From NCBI RefSeq assembly GCF_000716435.1, contig NZ_JNWO01000015.1:124001-188000 (forward strand): a stretch of DNA of 64,000 nucleotides, written 5' to 3'. Under the pieces are notes generated by a model. The model was not told where the DNA came from and made no database searches. It saw only the letters and a program-made list of their open reading frames with translations. Each line of letters starts with the position of its first letter. The stretch's first letter is position 1. Position numbers and translations under genes: made by a program. Below, piece by piece: positions 33,885 through 41,717 of this stretch. This stretch comes from Streptomyces xylophagus (GTDB taxonomy: Bacteria > Actinomycetota > Actinomycetes > Streptomycetales > Streptomycetaceae).

Positions 33885-35213
33885 ATGCAGGCAGAACCGA
33901 AGAAATCGCTGGTGGGGGAGGAGTACGAGGTCGAGGTGGGCCCCGTCGCCCATGGCGGGCACTGCATCGCCCGTACGTCCGAGGGCCAGGTGCTGTTCGT
34001 CCGGCACGCGCTGCCCGGTGAGCGTGTCGTCGCGCGGGTCACCGACGGAGAGGAGGGCGCGCGGTTCCTGCGTGCCGATGCGGTGACGATCCTGGAGGAG
34101 TCCAAGGATCGCGTCGAGGCGCCCTGTCCCTACGCCGGCCCCGGTCGCTGCGGCGGCTGCGACTGGCAGCACGCCAAGCCCGGCGCCCAGCGTCGTCTCA
34201 AGGGCGAGGTCGTCGCCGAGCAGTTGCAGCGGCTCGCGGGCCTCACGCCCGAGGAGGCCGGCTGGGACGGCACAGTGATGCCGGCCGAGGGCGACAAGCT
34301 GCCCGCGGGGCAGGTACCGCAGTGGCGCACGCGCGTGCAGTACGCGGTGGACGTCGACGGCAACGCCGGTCTGCGCAAGCACCGTTCGCACGAGGTCGAG
34401 CCGGTCGAGCACTGCATGATCGCGGCGCCGGGCGTCAGCGAGCTGGGCATCGAGGAGCGCGACTGGTCCGGCATGGCGTCGGTCGAGGCGATCGCGGCGA
34501 CGGGTTCCCAGGACCGCATGGTCATCCTGGAACCGCGCCCCGGCGCCCGCCTGCCCCTGGTCGAGCTGGACCGCCCGGTGTCCGTCATGCGCGTCGAGGA
34601 GCACGACGGCGGCATCCACCGCGTCCACGGCCGCGCGTTCGTGCGCGAGCGGGCCGACGGTCGTACGTACCGGGTCGGCAGCGGCGGCTTCTGGCAGGTC
34701 CACCCGATGGCCGCCGACACCCTCGTCAAGGCCGTCATGCAGGGCCTGCTCCCGCGCAAGGGCGACATGGCCCTCGACCTGTACTGCGGCGTCGGCCTCT
34801 TCGCGGGCGCGCTCGCCGACCGCCTCGGCGACAAGGGCGCGGTCCTCGGCATCGAGTCCGGCAAGCGCGCGGTCGAGGACGCGCGGCACAATCTCGCCGG
34901 GTTCGAGCGGGTGCGGATCGAGCAGGGCAAGGTCGAGAGTGTGCTTCCGCGCACCGGGATCAGTGAGGTCGACCTGATCGTCCTTGATCCGCCGCGGGCC
35001 GGGGCCGGCAAGAAGACCGTGGAGCACCTGTCGTCGCTGGGGGCGCGGAAGATCGCGTACGTGGCCTGCGATCCGGCTGCGCTGGCGCGGGACTTGGCGT
35101 ACTTCCGGGACGGGGGGTATCGGGTGCGGACGCTTCGGGCGTTCGATCTGTTTCCTATGACTCATCATGTGGAGTGCGTGGCGATTCTGGAGCCGGTGGC
35201 GAAGAGCGCCTGA
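33885..35213 (+). CDS. TRAM-domain class I SAM-dependent RNA (uracil-5-)methyltransferase
   Basis: A 442-residue TrmA/RlmD-type enzyme. The N-terminal TRAM domain contains YEVEVGPVAHGGHCIARTSE. Cysteines in CPYAGPGRCGGCDWQH are placed as 4Fe-4S ligands. The SAM domain has LDLYCGVGLFAGALADRLG, the DPPRAGAG motif and the catalytic cysteine loop IAYVACDPAALARDLAYF. It methylates C5 of uridine in tRNA or 23S rRNA; which target cannot be decided. A TAGACT -10-like hexamer lies at 33804-33809. Confidence 0.93.
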   Translation: MQAEPKKSLVGEEYEVEVGPVAHGGHCIARTSEGQVLFVRHALPGERVVARVTDGEEGARFLRADAVTILEESKDRVEAPCPYAGPGRCGGCDWQHAKPGAQRRLKGEVVAEQLQRLAGLTPEEAGWDGTVMPAEGDKLPAGQVPQWRTRVQYAVDVDGNAGLRKHRSHEVEPVEHCMIAAPGVSELGIEERDWSGMASVEAIAATGSQDRMVILEPRPGARLPLVELDRPVSVMRVEEHDGGIHRVHGRAFVRERADGRTYRVGSGGFWQVHPMAADTLVKAVMQGLLPRKGDMALDLYCGVGLFAGALADRLGDKGAVLGIESGKRAVEDARHNLAGFERVRIEQGKVESVLPRTGISEVDLIVLDPPRAGAGKKTVEHLSSLGARKIAYVACDPAALARDLAYFRDGGYRVRTLRAFDLFPMTHHVECVAILEPVAKSA

Positions 35214-35377
35214 CCTGCGGTTTTGTGCGTCCACATTGTGTGCGGTGTGGGCGTTGCGGGCGATGTCCTGATTGCTGAAATGACGCTCGTGACGCGGTGG
35301 CGTCACAGGTGCCGCCGTGGGCGAGGCCGGTCTCGTGGGAGCGCTCGCCGCCATCGGGATGATCGCCTTCCGCGGAG

Positions 35378-35692
35378 TCAGAAGAAGGTGGGCCGGCGCG
35401 TGACGTAGGGCTCTTCGAGGGAGTCGATCTCCTCGGCGGTGAGCTCGATGTCGAGCGCGGCGACGGCGTTGGCGAGGTGATGCGGCTTGGTCGCGCCCAC
35501 GATCGGGGCGGAGACTACCGGGTTCTTCAGCACCCAGGCCATGGCGATCTGCGCCATGGACACGCCGCGGGCCGAGGCGATGCGTTGGACGGCCTCGACG
35601 ATGGCCCGGTCGCTGTGGAGGAAGATCGGCCGGTCCTGCTGGACCACCACACCGTCACCGATACGGCCACCCACCCCACAGCCCGGACCCAC
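35378..35692 (-). pseudogene. Aldo/keto reductase, C-terminal fragment
   Basis: Only the last about 80 residues match the aldo/keto reductase family: SDRAIVEAVQRIASARGVSM, WVLKNPVVSAPIVGATKPHH and the terminal LTAEEIDSLEEPY. The catalytic Asp/Tyr/Lys/His tetrad and most of the barrel are missing. Upstream of about base 35620 the frame is unrelated Gly/Val-rich sequence opening at an ATG with no ribosome binding site. It marks the left edge of the accessory region and is most likely a deletion remnant. Confidence 0.75.
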
Positions 35693-35817
35693 CGACTAAC
35701 AGACCATTGCTCCACCGGTCCTGGTGAGCGAAGACCATCGAGCACGCCCGGACGCCCCGGCCTCGGAGTCGTGCGCCCTACCGGGGCTGTCGTGGCTCCG
35801 GCCTTGTCGTGCCGCAC

Positions 35818-36420
35818 CTATCCGGCCAACCCGCGCAGGAGCGTGTCGACCACCCGCTCGATCCAGTCCTCCTCGATGGGTTGCCGGATGAGCAGTGCCC
35901 TGAAGTGCAGTGGTGCGACGAGCAGTTCGAGGGCGAGCTGGTGATCGGTGTCGGCTGGCAGCTCGTGGCGGTCGATGGCGCGGTCGACGATGACTCGGGT
36001 GACGTCGTAGCGGGTCTGCCAGAACTGGGCGCGGTTCTCGGCCAGTTGGGAATCTTCCTCGACCGACGCCATCGCATGGGCCAGTGCGGCGCCCAGCGGG
36101 GTGTTCAGGTAGGCCGCGATCAGTCGGGCCAGCGCGATCATGTCGTCGCGGAGGTTTCCGGTGTCGGGGACCGGTAGTTGTTCCTGGCTGTAGGTCAGCA
36201 GTGCGTCCAGGGTCAGGTTCTGCAGCGTGCCCCAGCGCCGCTGGATCGAGGTGGCGTGGACGCCCGACCGGCGGGCGATCTCACTCACCGTCAAACCGCT
36301 CGCGCCGTTCTCGGCGAGCGCTTCCAGGGTCGACCGCAGGACATCGGCGCGGACCCGCGCGGACCGGCCGCCCGGACGGCGGGACGCCTCTGCCTGGTCG
36401 CTCATCTCGTTCTTGCTCAC
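35818..36420 (-). CDS. TetR/AcrR family transcriptional regulator
   Basis: A 200-residue regulator. The DNA-binding domain lies at about residues 22-70 (VLRSTLEALAENGASGLTVS, then EIARRSGVHATSIQRRWG), with a C-terminal ligand domain ending in LVAPLHFRALLIRQPIEEDW. It starts at GTG 36420 (ATG 36405 is an alternative). It is divergent from the esterase-cyclase operon, and two matching inverted repeats lie between them (36432-36496), so it very likely represses both itself and the operon. Confidence 0.88.
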   Translation of the reverse strand: MSKNEMSDQAEASRRPGGRSARVRADVLRSTLEALAENGASGLTVSEIARRSGVHATSIQRRWGTLQNLTLDALLTYSQEQLPVPDTGNLRDDMIALARLIAAYLNTPLGAALAHAMASVEEDSQLAENRAQFWQTRYDVTRVIVDRAIDRHELPADTDHQLALELLVAPLHFRALLIRQPIEEDWIERVVDTLLRGLAG

Positions 36421-36431
36421 CGCACCACGTT

Positions 36432-36450
36432 AACGCACGGATCTTGCGTT
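36432..36450. promoter_or_regulatory. Operator 1, AACGCA-N7-TGCGTT
   Basis: Perfect 6-bp half-sites separated by cggatct, just upstream of the tetR start. The same architecture repeats 46 bases further on. Confidence 0.6.
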
Positions 36451-36477
36451 TGTGGCCGGGCGGGCGTAGCGTCCACT

Positions 36478-36496
36478 AATGCAAGATATCTGCGTT
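36478..36496. promoter_or_regulatory. Operator 2, AATGCA-N7-TGCGTT
   Basis: Same spacing and half-sites as operator 1 with one changed base, extended by flanking cact and agtg to a longer imperfect palindrome (36475-36501). It lies upstream of the esterase gene. Confidence 0.6.
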
Positions 36497-36551
36497 AGTG
36501 ACTGTGCCGCAGAAGGATGACTGTGTCGCAGTAGGAACGGAAGGAGCCGTC

Positions 36552-37622
36552 ATGCCCTATCAATGGCCGCTGGACGCGTCGGAGCTGTTCGGCGAGCGGT
36601 ATCCGCAGATGGTCAACACCGGACTGCCGGCGGCCGACGTCGACGCCGTGCGTGCCGCGGTCACCGAGATGTGGGTGGACGCTCCGGGCGGCTGGGTCCA
36701 TGAGTGGTCGAAGCTGGCCGCGGCCTACGCCGACGCGGGAGCCCATGAGCAGGCGGCGCTGGCCTATGGATGGGCGAAGTTCCCGACCCTGGCCGACGAG
36801 AGCAAGCGCGTCGCGCTCGCCAAGCAGCTTGAGCAGTACCGGCTCGCCGCTCCCGGCTTCGGGGTGCGGTTCGAGCGGTACGTGCTGGAACTGCCGTACC
36901 GAGGAAACACGACCAGTGTCCCGGTCCATCTGCTCGCGCCCTTCGACCTTCCCGCCGACCGGCCGGTGGTGCTCGCCAGCGGGGGAGTGGACAGCTGGAA
37001 GATGGATGTGCACGGGCTGATGGTGCTCCTCGCCACCCATCTACGTGCCCGGGTGCTGGTGTTCGACATCGCGGGAACCGGCGAATCCACGGTGCCGATG
37101 ACCGGTGGCGGCGGCGCGGAGATGGTCACCGGGCTGATCGAGCACGCCCGGTCGCTGGGCAACGGCGTGGTGGCGCACGTGGGCATCTCGATGGGCGGGT
37201 ACTTCTCGGCCCGATCGGGTCTCGGCGGTGAGGCCGACGCCGCCGTGGTGCTGGGCGGGCCGGTCGAAATGGCGTTCACCGAAGAGCGGACGTACGCCTT
37301 CGGGATGGACGGGATCGTCGGCAACGCGATGGGCTTCGACGCACCGCCCACCATCGGGCAACTGGCCGTACACAGGGCGGAGTTCTCCCTGCGCCCGCTG
37401 CTCGACCAGGACCGCAACAGCCCCATGCTGGTGGTCAACGGCGCCGACGACGTCCATGTGCCCCAGCACGACACCCTGGTGTTCGAGGGTCGCCGCGACA
37501 CCGTCGTGAACCTCGTCCCCGACACGGGGCACTGCGCGGTCAGCAAGCTGCCCGAAGTGTTTCCGACGATCATCGGCTGGCTGGACCGTACCTTGACCGC
37601 CACCTCGGAGGCGGACCGGTGA
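36552..37622 (+). CDS. Alpha/beta hydrolase, FrsA-like esterase
   Basis: A 356-residue alpha/beta hydrolase. An N-terminal helical cap of about 110 residues precedes the core (VPVHLLAPFDLPADRPVVLA). The nucleophile is the Ser of GISMGGYFSA; acid and base candidates lie in VNGADDVHVP and DTGHCAVSKLP. The ATG at 36552 has ggaaggag before it; the frame is open from 36498 but without a site. The 4-base overlap with the cyclase gene shows an operon, under control of the divergent TetR. Likely an ester- or C-C-bond hydrolase acting on a small organic substrate. Confidence 0.82.
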   Translation: MPYQWPLDASELFGERYPQMVNTGLPAADVDAVRAAVTEMWVDAPGGWVHEWSKLAAAYADAGAHEQAALAYGWAKFPTLADESKRVALAKQLEQYRLAAPGFGVRFERYVLELPYRGNTTSVPVHLLAPFDLPADRPVVLASGGVDSWKMDVHGLMVLLATHLRARVLVFDIAGTGESTVPMTGGGGAEMVTGLIEHARSLGNGVVAHVGISMGGYFSARSGLGGEADAAVVLGGPVEMAFTEERTYAFGMDGIVGNAMGFDAPPTIGQLAVHRAEFSLRPLLDQDRNSPMLVVNGADDVHVPQHDTLVFEGRRDTVVNLVPDTGHCAVSKLPEVFPTIIGWLDRTLTATSEADR

Positions 37623-38581
37623 GCTCGGTGGGTTCGACGGGCGTCCTCGACGAGTACATCGCCCGGTTGAGCCGCTGGGGTCGCTGGGGCGAGGACGACC
37701 AGCTCGGCGCGCTGAACCTCGTCGGCGCCGAACAGGTGCGCGCCGCCGCCGAGTTGGTCCGCGACGGCAAGGTCGTCTCCCTGACGCTGCCCTACGACCA
37801 GAACGGGCCGCAGCCCGGCGGACTGCGCACCAACCCCCAGCTGATCACCACCGCGACCGGCACCGACCACCTCGCCGGAGCCCAGGACGAGGTGCTGTCC
37901 GCCCTCGGGCCCGTCGGCGGATTCGGCTTCTCCGACGACCTGGTCGTCATGGGCACCCAGTGCGGCACTCAGTGGGACGCGCTCTCGCACATCTTCTACA
38001 GGGGCCGGATGTGGAACGGCTACAGCGCGGCCGAGCACACCTCGCGCGGCGCGGCACGCAACGGCATCCAGCACTGGAGCGACCGTCTGGTACTGCGCGG
38101 CGTGCTGGTGGACCTGCCCGCCCACTTCGGCGTCGGCAGTCTGGATCCGGGCTACCCGATCACCGTCGACGATCTCGAACAGGCGCTCTCGGCACAGGGC
38201 TCCGCCGTGCGCCCGGGGGACGCCCTGCTGGTCCGCACCGGGCAGTTGACCGCACGGCGCGGAAAGTGGGGTGACTACGCGGGCGGACCGGCACCGGGAC
38301 TGTCCTTGCACACGGCGCCCTGGCTGTACGAACGGGAGATCGCCGCCGTCGCGACCGACACCTGGGGTGTGGAGGTGCGCCCGAACGAGATCGACGCCCT
38401 GCAACCGCTGCATCTGGTCGCCCTCGTCCACATGGGTCTGGCCTTCGGTGAGATCTTCGACCTCGACGCCCTGGCAGCCGACTGCGCAGCCGACCACCGC
38501 TACGAGTTCATGCTCGCCGCCACACCGCTGCCGATCACCGGCGCGGTCGGATCCCCGGTCTCGGCGGTGGCGATCAAATGA
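37619..38581 (+). CDS. Cyclase family (kynurenine formamidase-like) hydrolase
   Basis: A 320-residue member of the PF04199 family. The metal site motif appears as GTQCGTQWDALSHIFYRGRM, and the N terminus holds GRWGEDDQLGALNLVG, the signature of the longer cyclase subgroup. Family members hydrolyse amide or lactone bonds with a divalent metal ion. It starts at GTG 37619 overlapping the esterase stop and ends in ATGA shared with the ligase remnant at 38578, so it was the middle gene of a three-gene or longer operon. Confidence 0.85.
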   Translation: MSSVGSTGVLDEYIARLSRWGRWGEDDQLGALNLVGAEQVRAAAELVRDGKVVSLTLPYDQNGPQPGGLRTNPQLITTATGTDHLAGAQDEVLSALGPVGGFGFSDDLVVMGTQCGTQWDALSHIFYRGRMWNGYSAAEHTSRGAARNGIQHWSDRLVLRGVLVDLPAHFGVGSLDPGYPITVDDLEQALSAQGSAVRPGDALLVRTGQLTARRGKWGDYAGGPAPGLSLHTAPWLYEREIAAVATDTWGVEVRPNEIDALQPLHLVALVHMGLAFGEIFDLDALAADCAADHRYEFMLAATPLPITGAVGSPVSAVAIK

Positions 38582-38856
38582 GGCACACGAGGACGCCCGA
38601 GACCCGACCGATCCCCTTGTGGGAGCCCGAGGGAATTTGGGCGTCGATCTGGCAGTTCTTCCACGTCCGGGCCGACGGTGACCCGACCCCCGTACTCGCC
38701 GATCGCGCCATGCCCGGTGCCTGCCGGTTCCCGCACACCCGCCTCAACTACGTCGAGCACGCCCTCCCCGCCGACCGTCCCTGCGACGCGCCGGTACTGG
38801 TCGCGTACGACGAATCACAGCACGAGCCGACACGCGCACCTGGCGCATCCGCCTGA
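38578..38856 (+). pseudogene. Acetoacetyl-CoA synthetase-like ligase, N-terminal remnant
   Basis: A 92-codon ORF whose sequence is the start of an AMP-forming ligase: IWASIWQFFHVRADGDPTPV, FPHTRLNYVEHALPADR and APVLVAYDESQ correspond to the N-terminal acyl-CoA-synthetase region. Full-length enzymes have about 650 residues, so over 85 percent is missing, including the AMP-binding motifs. The start still overlaps the cyclase stop (ATGA). A large deletion has fused it to another remnant downstream. Confidence 0.7.
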
Positions 38857-39110
38857 TCCCGGCCGGACAACTCGGGGCCACGCTAAGGGTGTTCTCCTCC
38901 ATGATCCTGGCTCCGGCGCCGCTGGCCGGAGTCATCCTGGCCACCGCGGGCGGCAGTTGGGACCCCCGGACCATCCTGGCTGTCGTAGCCGGCGTCAGTC
39001 TTGTGGTGGCATCCGTGTCCCTGGGGGTGTTCCGACGCCAGGTGCGATCCCAGGCCGCGGCCGCGGCAGCGCGCTTAACATCGGGCCATGGATATGGTTT
39101 TCGGTCGTGA
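38840..39110 (+). pseudogene. MFS transporter, C-terminal remnant
   Basis: In a different frame from the ligase remnant, the sequence TWRIRLIPAGQLGATLRVFS then SSMILAPAPLAGVILATAGG reads like the region between helices 10 and 12 of a drug-type MFS transporter, with a final hydrophobic helix (TILAVVAGVSLVVASVSLGV) and a basic tail. There is no proper start and the rest of the gene is absent. The deletion end points must lie near 38830-38850. Confidence 0.5.
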
Positions 39111-40377
39111 TCTCGTCTCTGAAACCGGGGCACACGCGGACGTGGCCCAAAACGTCCGGACCTCCCTGAAGAGAATCGCCGAAACGGACACCGCCGTCGA
39201 GGCTTTCGAAGACGAACCCGACAGGGAATCACGGCTGGCCCGGACATCCACGGAGAGTTCCGGGCCGCTGCGCGGGGCCACCCTGGGCGTCAAGGACATA
39301 TTCGCCGTGGAAAACCTGCCCACCAGGGGCGGTTCGGCACTCGACCCGGGTGAGTTCGCGGGCCCCGAGGCATCGGCGGTGACGCTGCTGCGGCGGGCCG
39401 GCGCGACTGTCATCGGCAAGACGAAGACCGCGGAATTCGCCTGCGTGCATCCGCCGACGACCCACAATCCGCACGACCTGCGGCACACACCGGGCGGTTC
39501 CAGCAGCGGGTCCGCGGCAGCCGTGGCGACCGGGGCCGTAGCCCTGGCGGTGGGTACGCAGACCATCGGTTCGGTGATACGGCCGGCGTCCTACTGCGGT
39601 GTGGCGGGTTTCAAGACGACCCAGGGCAGCGTCTCTTTGGACGGTGTCATTCCCTGCGCCCAGAGTTACGACTCGTTCGGGCTCTTCGCCACCTCCGTTT
39701 CCGGTCTGGTGCTCGGTGCTTCGGTGTTCTTCGAGGAAGAGCAGTCGATGGGTAGGAAGCCGGTCGTCGCCGTGCCCGCGCGTGAATACCTGGCGCTTGC
39801 CACCGAAACGACGAACGAGGTTTTCGGTACCGCGGTGCGTGAACTCGCCGAGTCCGGCCTCGACTTCGTGCACACGGACCTGGCGGCCGATGTGGCCGTC
39901 CTCACCAGGACCCAGTCGGTCATTTTTGATTGCGAGTTCGCCCGGGCCCACGAGGACCGCTTTCGTCGGCACGCCCACGTTCTCGGCGCGGGGACCGTGG
40001 CGGCGATCCAGCGGGGCCTCGCCATTTCGGAGCGCGACTACGCGGCCGCCGTCGGTCAACTGGCCGAGCAGCGCGCCGCCTTCGACACCAGGATGGACCA
40101 GGAGGGCATCGACCTCGTCGTGGCGCCGGCCGCGACCGATGTGGCGCCGCTCGGCCTTTCGTCCACCGGCAGTCCGGTGATGAGTCTGCCCTGGAGCCAT
40201 CTCGGCCTGCCTTGCGTGACGTTCCCCTTGCCGCGAGGCGCGGGGGAGTTGCCCCTCGGACTTCAGCTCGTGGGGCGTCGTCATGCGGACCTGCGGTTGC
40301 TCGGGTGGGCGGGCGAAGTCGCGGCCACAATCGCCGAGTTGACGGATCGTCAGCCTGGCAGCAGCCCCCGACTCTGA
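39088..40377 (+). CDS. Amidase signature family hydrolase
   Basis: A 429-residue amidase. The catalytic Lys69 is in LGVKDIF, the cis-Ser region is TPGGSSSGSAAAVA (about 136-147) and the nucleophilic Ser162 lies in GTQTIGSVIRPASYCG. The usual GTDxGGS motif reads GTQTIGS here, as in some allophanate-hydrolase-like and Glu-tRNA-amidotransferase-like proteins. Several codons end in A or T (for example gtcatttttgat near 39920), unlike most of the window, hinting at transfer. The ATG at 39088 overlaps the MFS remnant. The substrate is unknown. Confidence 0.87.
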   Translation: MDMVFGRDLVSETGAHADVAQNVRTSLKRIAETDTAVEAFEDEPDRESRLARTSTESSGPLRGATLGVKDIFAVENLPTRGGSALDPGEFAGPEASAVTLLRRAGATVIGKTKTAEFACVHPPTTHNPHDLRHTPGGSSSGSAAAVATGAVALAVGTQTIGSVIRPASYCGVAGFKTTQGSVSLDGVIPCAQSYDSFGLFATSVSGLVLGASVFFEEEQSMGRKPVVAVPAREYLALATETTNEVFGTAVRELAESGLDFVHTDLAADVAVLTRTQSVIFDCEFARAHEDRFRRHAHVLGAGTVAAIQRGLAISERDYAAAVGQLAEQRAAFDTRMDQEGIDLVVAPAATDVAPLGLSSTGSPVMSLPWSHLGLPCVTFPLPRGAGELPLGLQLVGRRHADLRLLGWAGEVAATIAELTDRQPGSSPRL

Positions 40378-40382
40378 GCCTC

Positions 40383-40898
40383 GTGAGGCCGTACCCGCTG
40401 AGTTCGGGGAAGAGCCGTGCGGACCCGTCACCGACGAGCAGTTCGCGACGAGATTGGTTCCGTGAGGCGGAGCTCGTCCGATCCGTGCTGTACGCGATCG
40501 ATCTCGGCGACGACGTTCTCGAACTCGCCCCCGGTACGGGCACATGGAGCGCACCCCTCGCCCCGCGCACCCGGAACCTCCTGCTGGTCGACGGGTCCGC
40601 CGAGATACTCGCGCACAATCCGGTGGCCAAGGAGGAAAAGGTCCGGACGGAGATCGCGGATCTGTTCACCTGGTAGACCGAGGAGCGGTTCGACACGATC
40701 GTCTTCACGTTCTGGGTCTCGGATGTGCCGCGCGAACGGCTCCGTCCTTTCTTCCGTTCGCTCGGGGGCCGGCTATGGCCCGGCGGCGGCCTGTTCTTCG
40801 TCGACGAGCTCGTCTCCGCTGCCGACGCCGCCGGCATCGACCTCGAAGTGCGGGAGAGCGAGACGTACTTCCAGTACGGCACCGGTCGTAGGCGCTGA
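40383..40898 (+). pseudogene. SAM-dependent methyltransferase interrupted by an in-frame TAG
   Basis: The frame encodes a class I methyltransferase: WFREAELVRSVLYAIDLGDD, motif I VLELAPGTGTWS, then VDGSAEIL. A TAG at 40674-40676 stops it after IADLFTW, yet the same frame continues RFDTIVFTFWVSDVPRERLR and GGRLWPGGGLFFVDEL to TGA 40896-40898. Both halves align with one family, so this is a nonsense mutation and not two genes. The possible start GTG 40383 lies six bases after the amidase stop. Confidence 0.8.
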
Positions 40899-40920
40899 GC
40901 GGCGGGTTCCGGGGGAGTGG

Positions 40921-41046
40921 TCAGCCGACTCCGATCGTCGCCGTTCTCGGTTCGGTGAAGAACTCGATCGCGTCATCGGCGCCCTCCGCCGGGCCCACCT
41001 GGGACTCCTTGGTCCCGATGTACGGCATGTGCGGCACGTACGGCAT
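40921..41046 (-). CDS. Short ORF with tandem PHMPY repeat (41 codons)
   Basis: On the minus strand, 18 bases after the TetR stop, an ATG (41046) opens a 41-residue frame starting MPYVPHMPYIGTKESQ, acidic in the middle (EGADDAIEFF) and ending TATIGVG. DNA encoding PHMPYV and PHMPYI is an 18-bp direct repeat. A second ATG at 41028 would give 35 residues. No strong ribosome binding site is visible; coupling to tetR is possible. The architecture, with a charged leader-like region and a Thr/Gly/Val tail, could fit a precursor peptide, but no modification enzyme is adjacent. Confidence 0.4.
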   Translation of the reverse strand: MPYVPHMPYIGTKESQVGPAEGADDAIEFFTEPRTATIGVG

Positions 41047-41063
41047 GTGCGGAAACGCGCCGA

Positions 41064-41717
41064 CTACCCCTGCTCGCCCGACGGCCTGGGCCAGCTGTCG
41101 AGAAGCTGGTCGTCGGTCATGGCCGACGTGTGCGCCGCCGCCGGCTGCTCCAGCCCGAAGCCCACCATCAGGACCTCCGCGTACCGGCGCCAGGCGTCCG
41201 GCGCGACATCGTTCGTGCGGTCCGCGACCGCGCCGATCATGTACAGAAAGGCGTACACGTCGGCGCTGGCGAAGTCCTTGCGGACCGCGCCCGCTGCCAC
41301 CGCCCGTTCCGCGAGGCCGTCCACGAGGCGGCCGAGCTGGTCGCGGGTCCGGGCGATCGGGCCGGTGTCGACGCTGGCGTTGGCCATGATGACCTCCAGC
41401 GCCCGGTCCTCGGCCCGCCACTGTGCCGCCGCCAGCAGGTAGTGCCGTAGCGCCTGGGCCGGGTCCTCGAGCGCGGCGGACCTGGCCGCCAGGTCGAGGA
41501 AGATGGTGAACCGCTCGGTGAACAAGGCGTCCACCAGGGCTTGGAGGTCGGGGAAGCGGCGGTAGACCGTGCCGACGCCGAGGCCCGCCTCGCGTGCGAT
41601 CTCGTTGAGGGGGACCGTGGCCCCCCGCCGGGCGAACAGGCGGTCGGCCGTCGTCATTATCAGGCGGCGGTTTCGTTCCGCGTCCGCGCGCAGCGGGCGT
41701 TGCGTATCGGGGCTCAC
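41064..41717 (-). CDS. TetR family transcriptional regulator
   Basis: A 217-residue regulator with an N-terminal DNA-binding domain (RLIMTTADRLFARRGATVPL, then NEIAREAGLGVGTVYRRFPD) and a C-terminal domain of the type seen in many Streptomyces TetR proteins (LRHYLLAAAQWRAEDRALEV). It starts at GTG 41717, overlapping the DUF998 stop by 4 bases (GTGA), so the two genes are co-translated. The palindrome at 42454-42467 upstream of the DUF998 gene is its probable operator. Confidence 0.88.
   Translation of the reverse strand: MSPDTQRPLRADAERNRRLIMTTADRLFARRGATVPLNEIAREAGLGVGTVYRRFPDLQALVDALFTERFTIFLDLAARSAALEDPAQALRHYLLAAAQWRAEDRALEVIMANASVDTGPIARTRDQLGRLVDGLAERAVAAGAVRKDFASADVYAFLYMIGAVADRTNDVAPDAWRRYAEVLMVGFGLEQPAAAHTSAMTDDQLLDSWPRPSGEQG

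Noticed and set aside
31677..35354. 1225-residue minus-strand frame across the APC transporter and methyltransferase genes
   Set aside because: It is a third-position artefact of two well-supported plus-strand genes; its composition is dominated by His/Arg/Asp/Gly with no recognisable fold.
38500..39110. Two intact small genes after the cyclase gene
   Set aside because: Each frame matches only one end of a much longer family (ligase N terminus, MFS C terminus) and lacks all catalytic or core parts, so both are treated as remnants.
40674..40676. TAG as a programmed read-through or pyrrolysine codon
   Set aside because: No stem-loop context or methylamine-related gene is present, and a simple nonsense mutation in a decaying region is a better explanation.
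40983..41046. CRISPR-like or minisatellite array at the repeated tacggcatgtgcgg units
   Set aside because: Only about two 18-bp units occur, without spacers; they are in frame as the PHMPY repeat.
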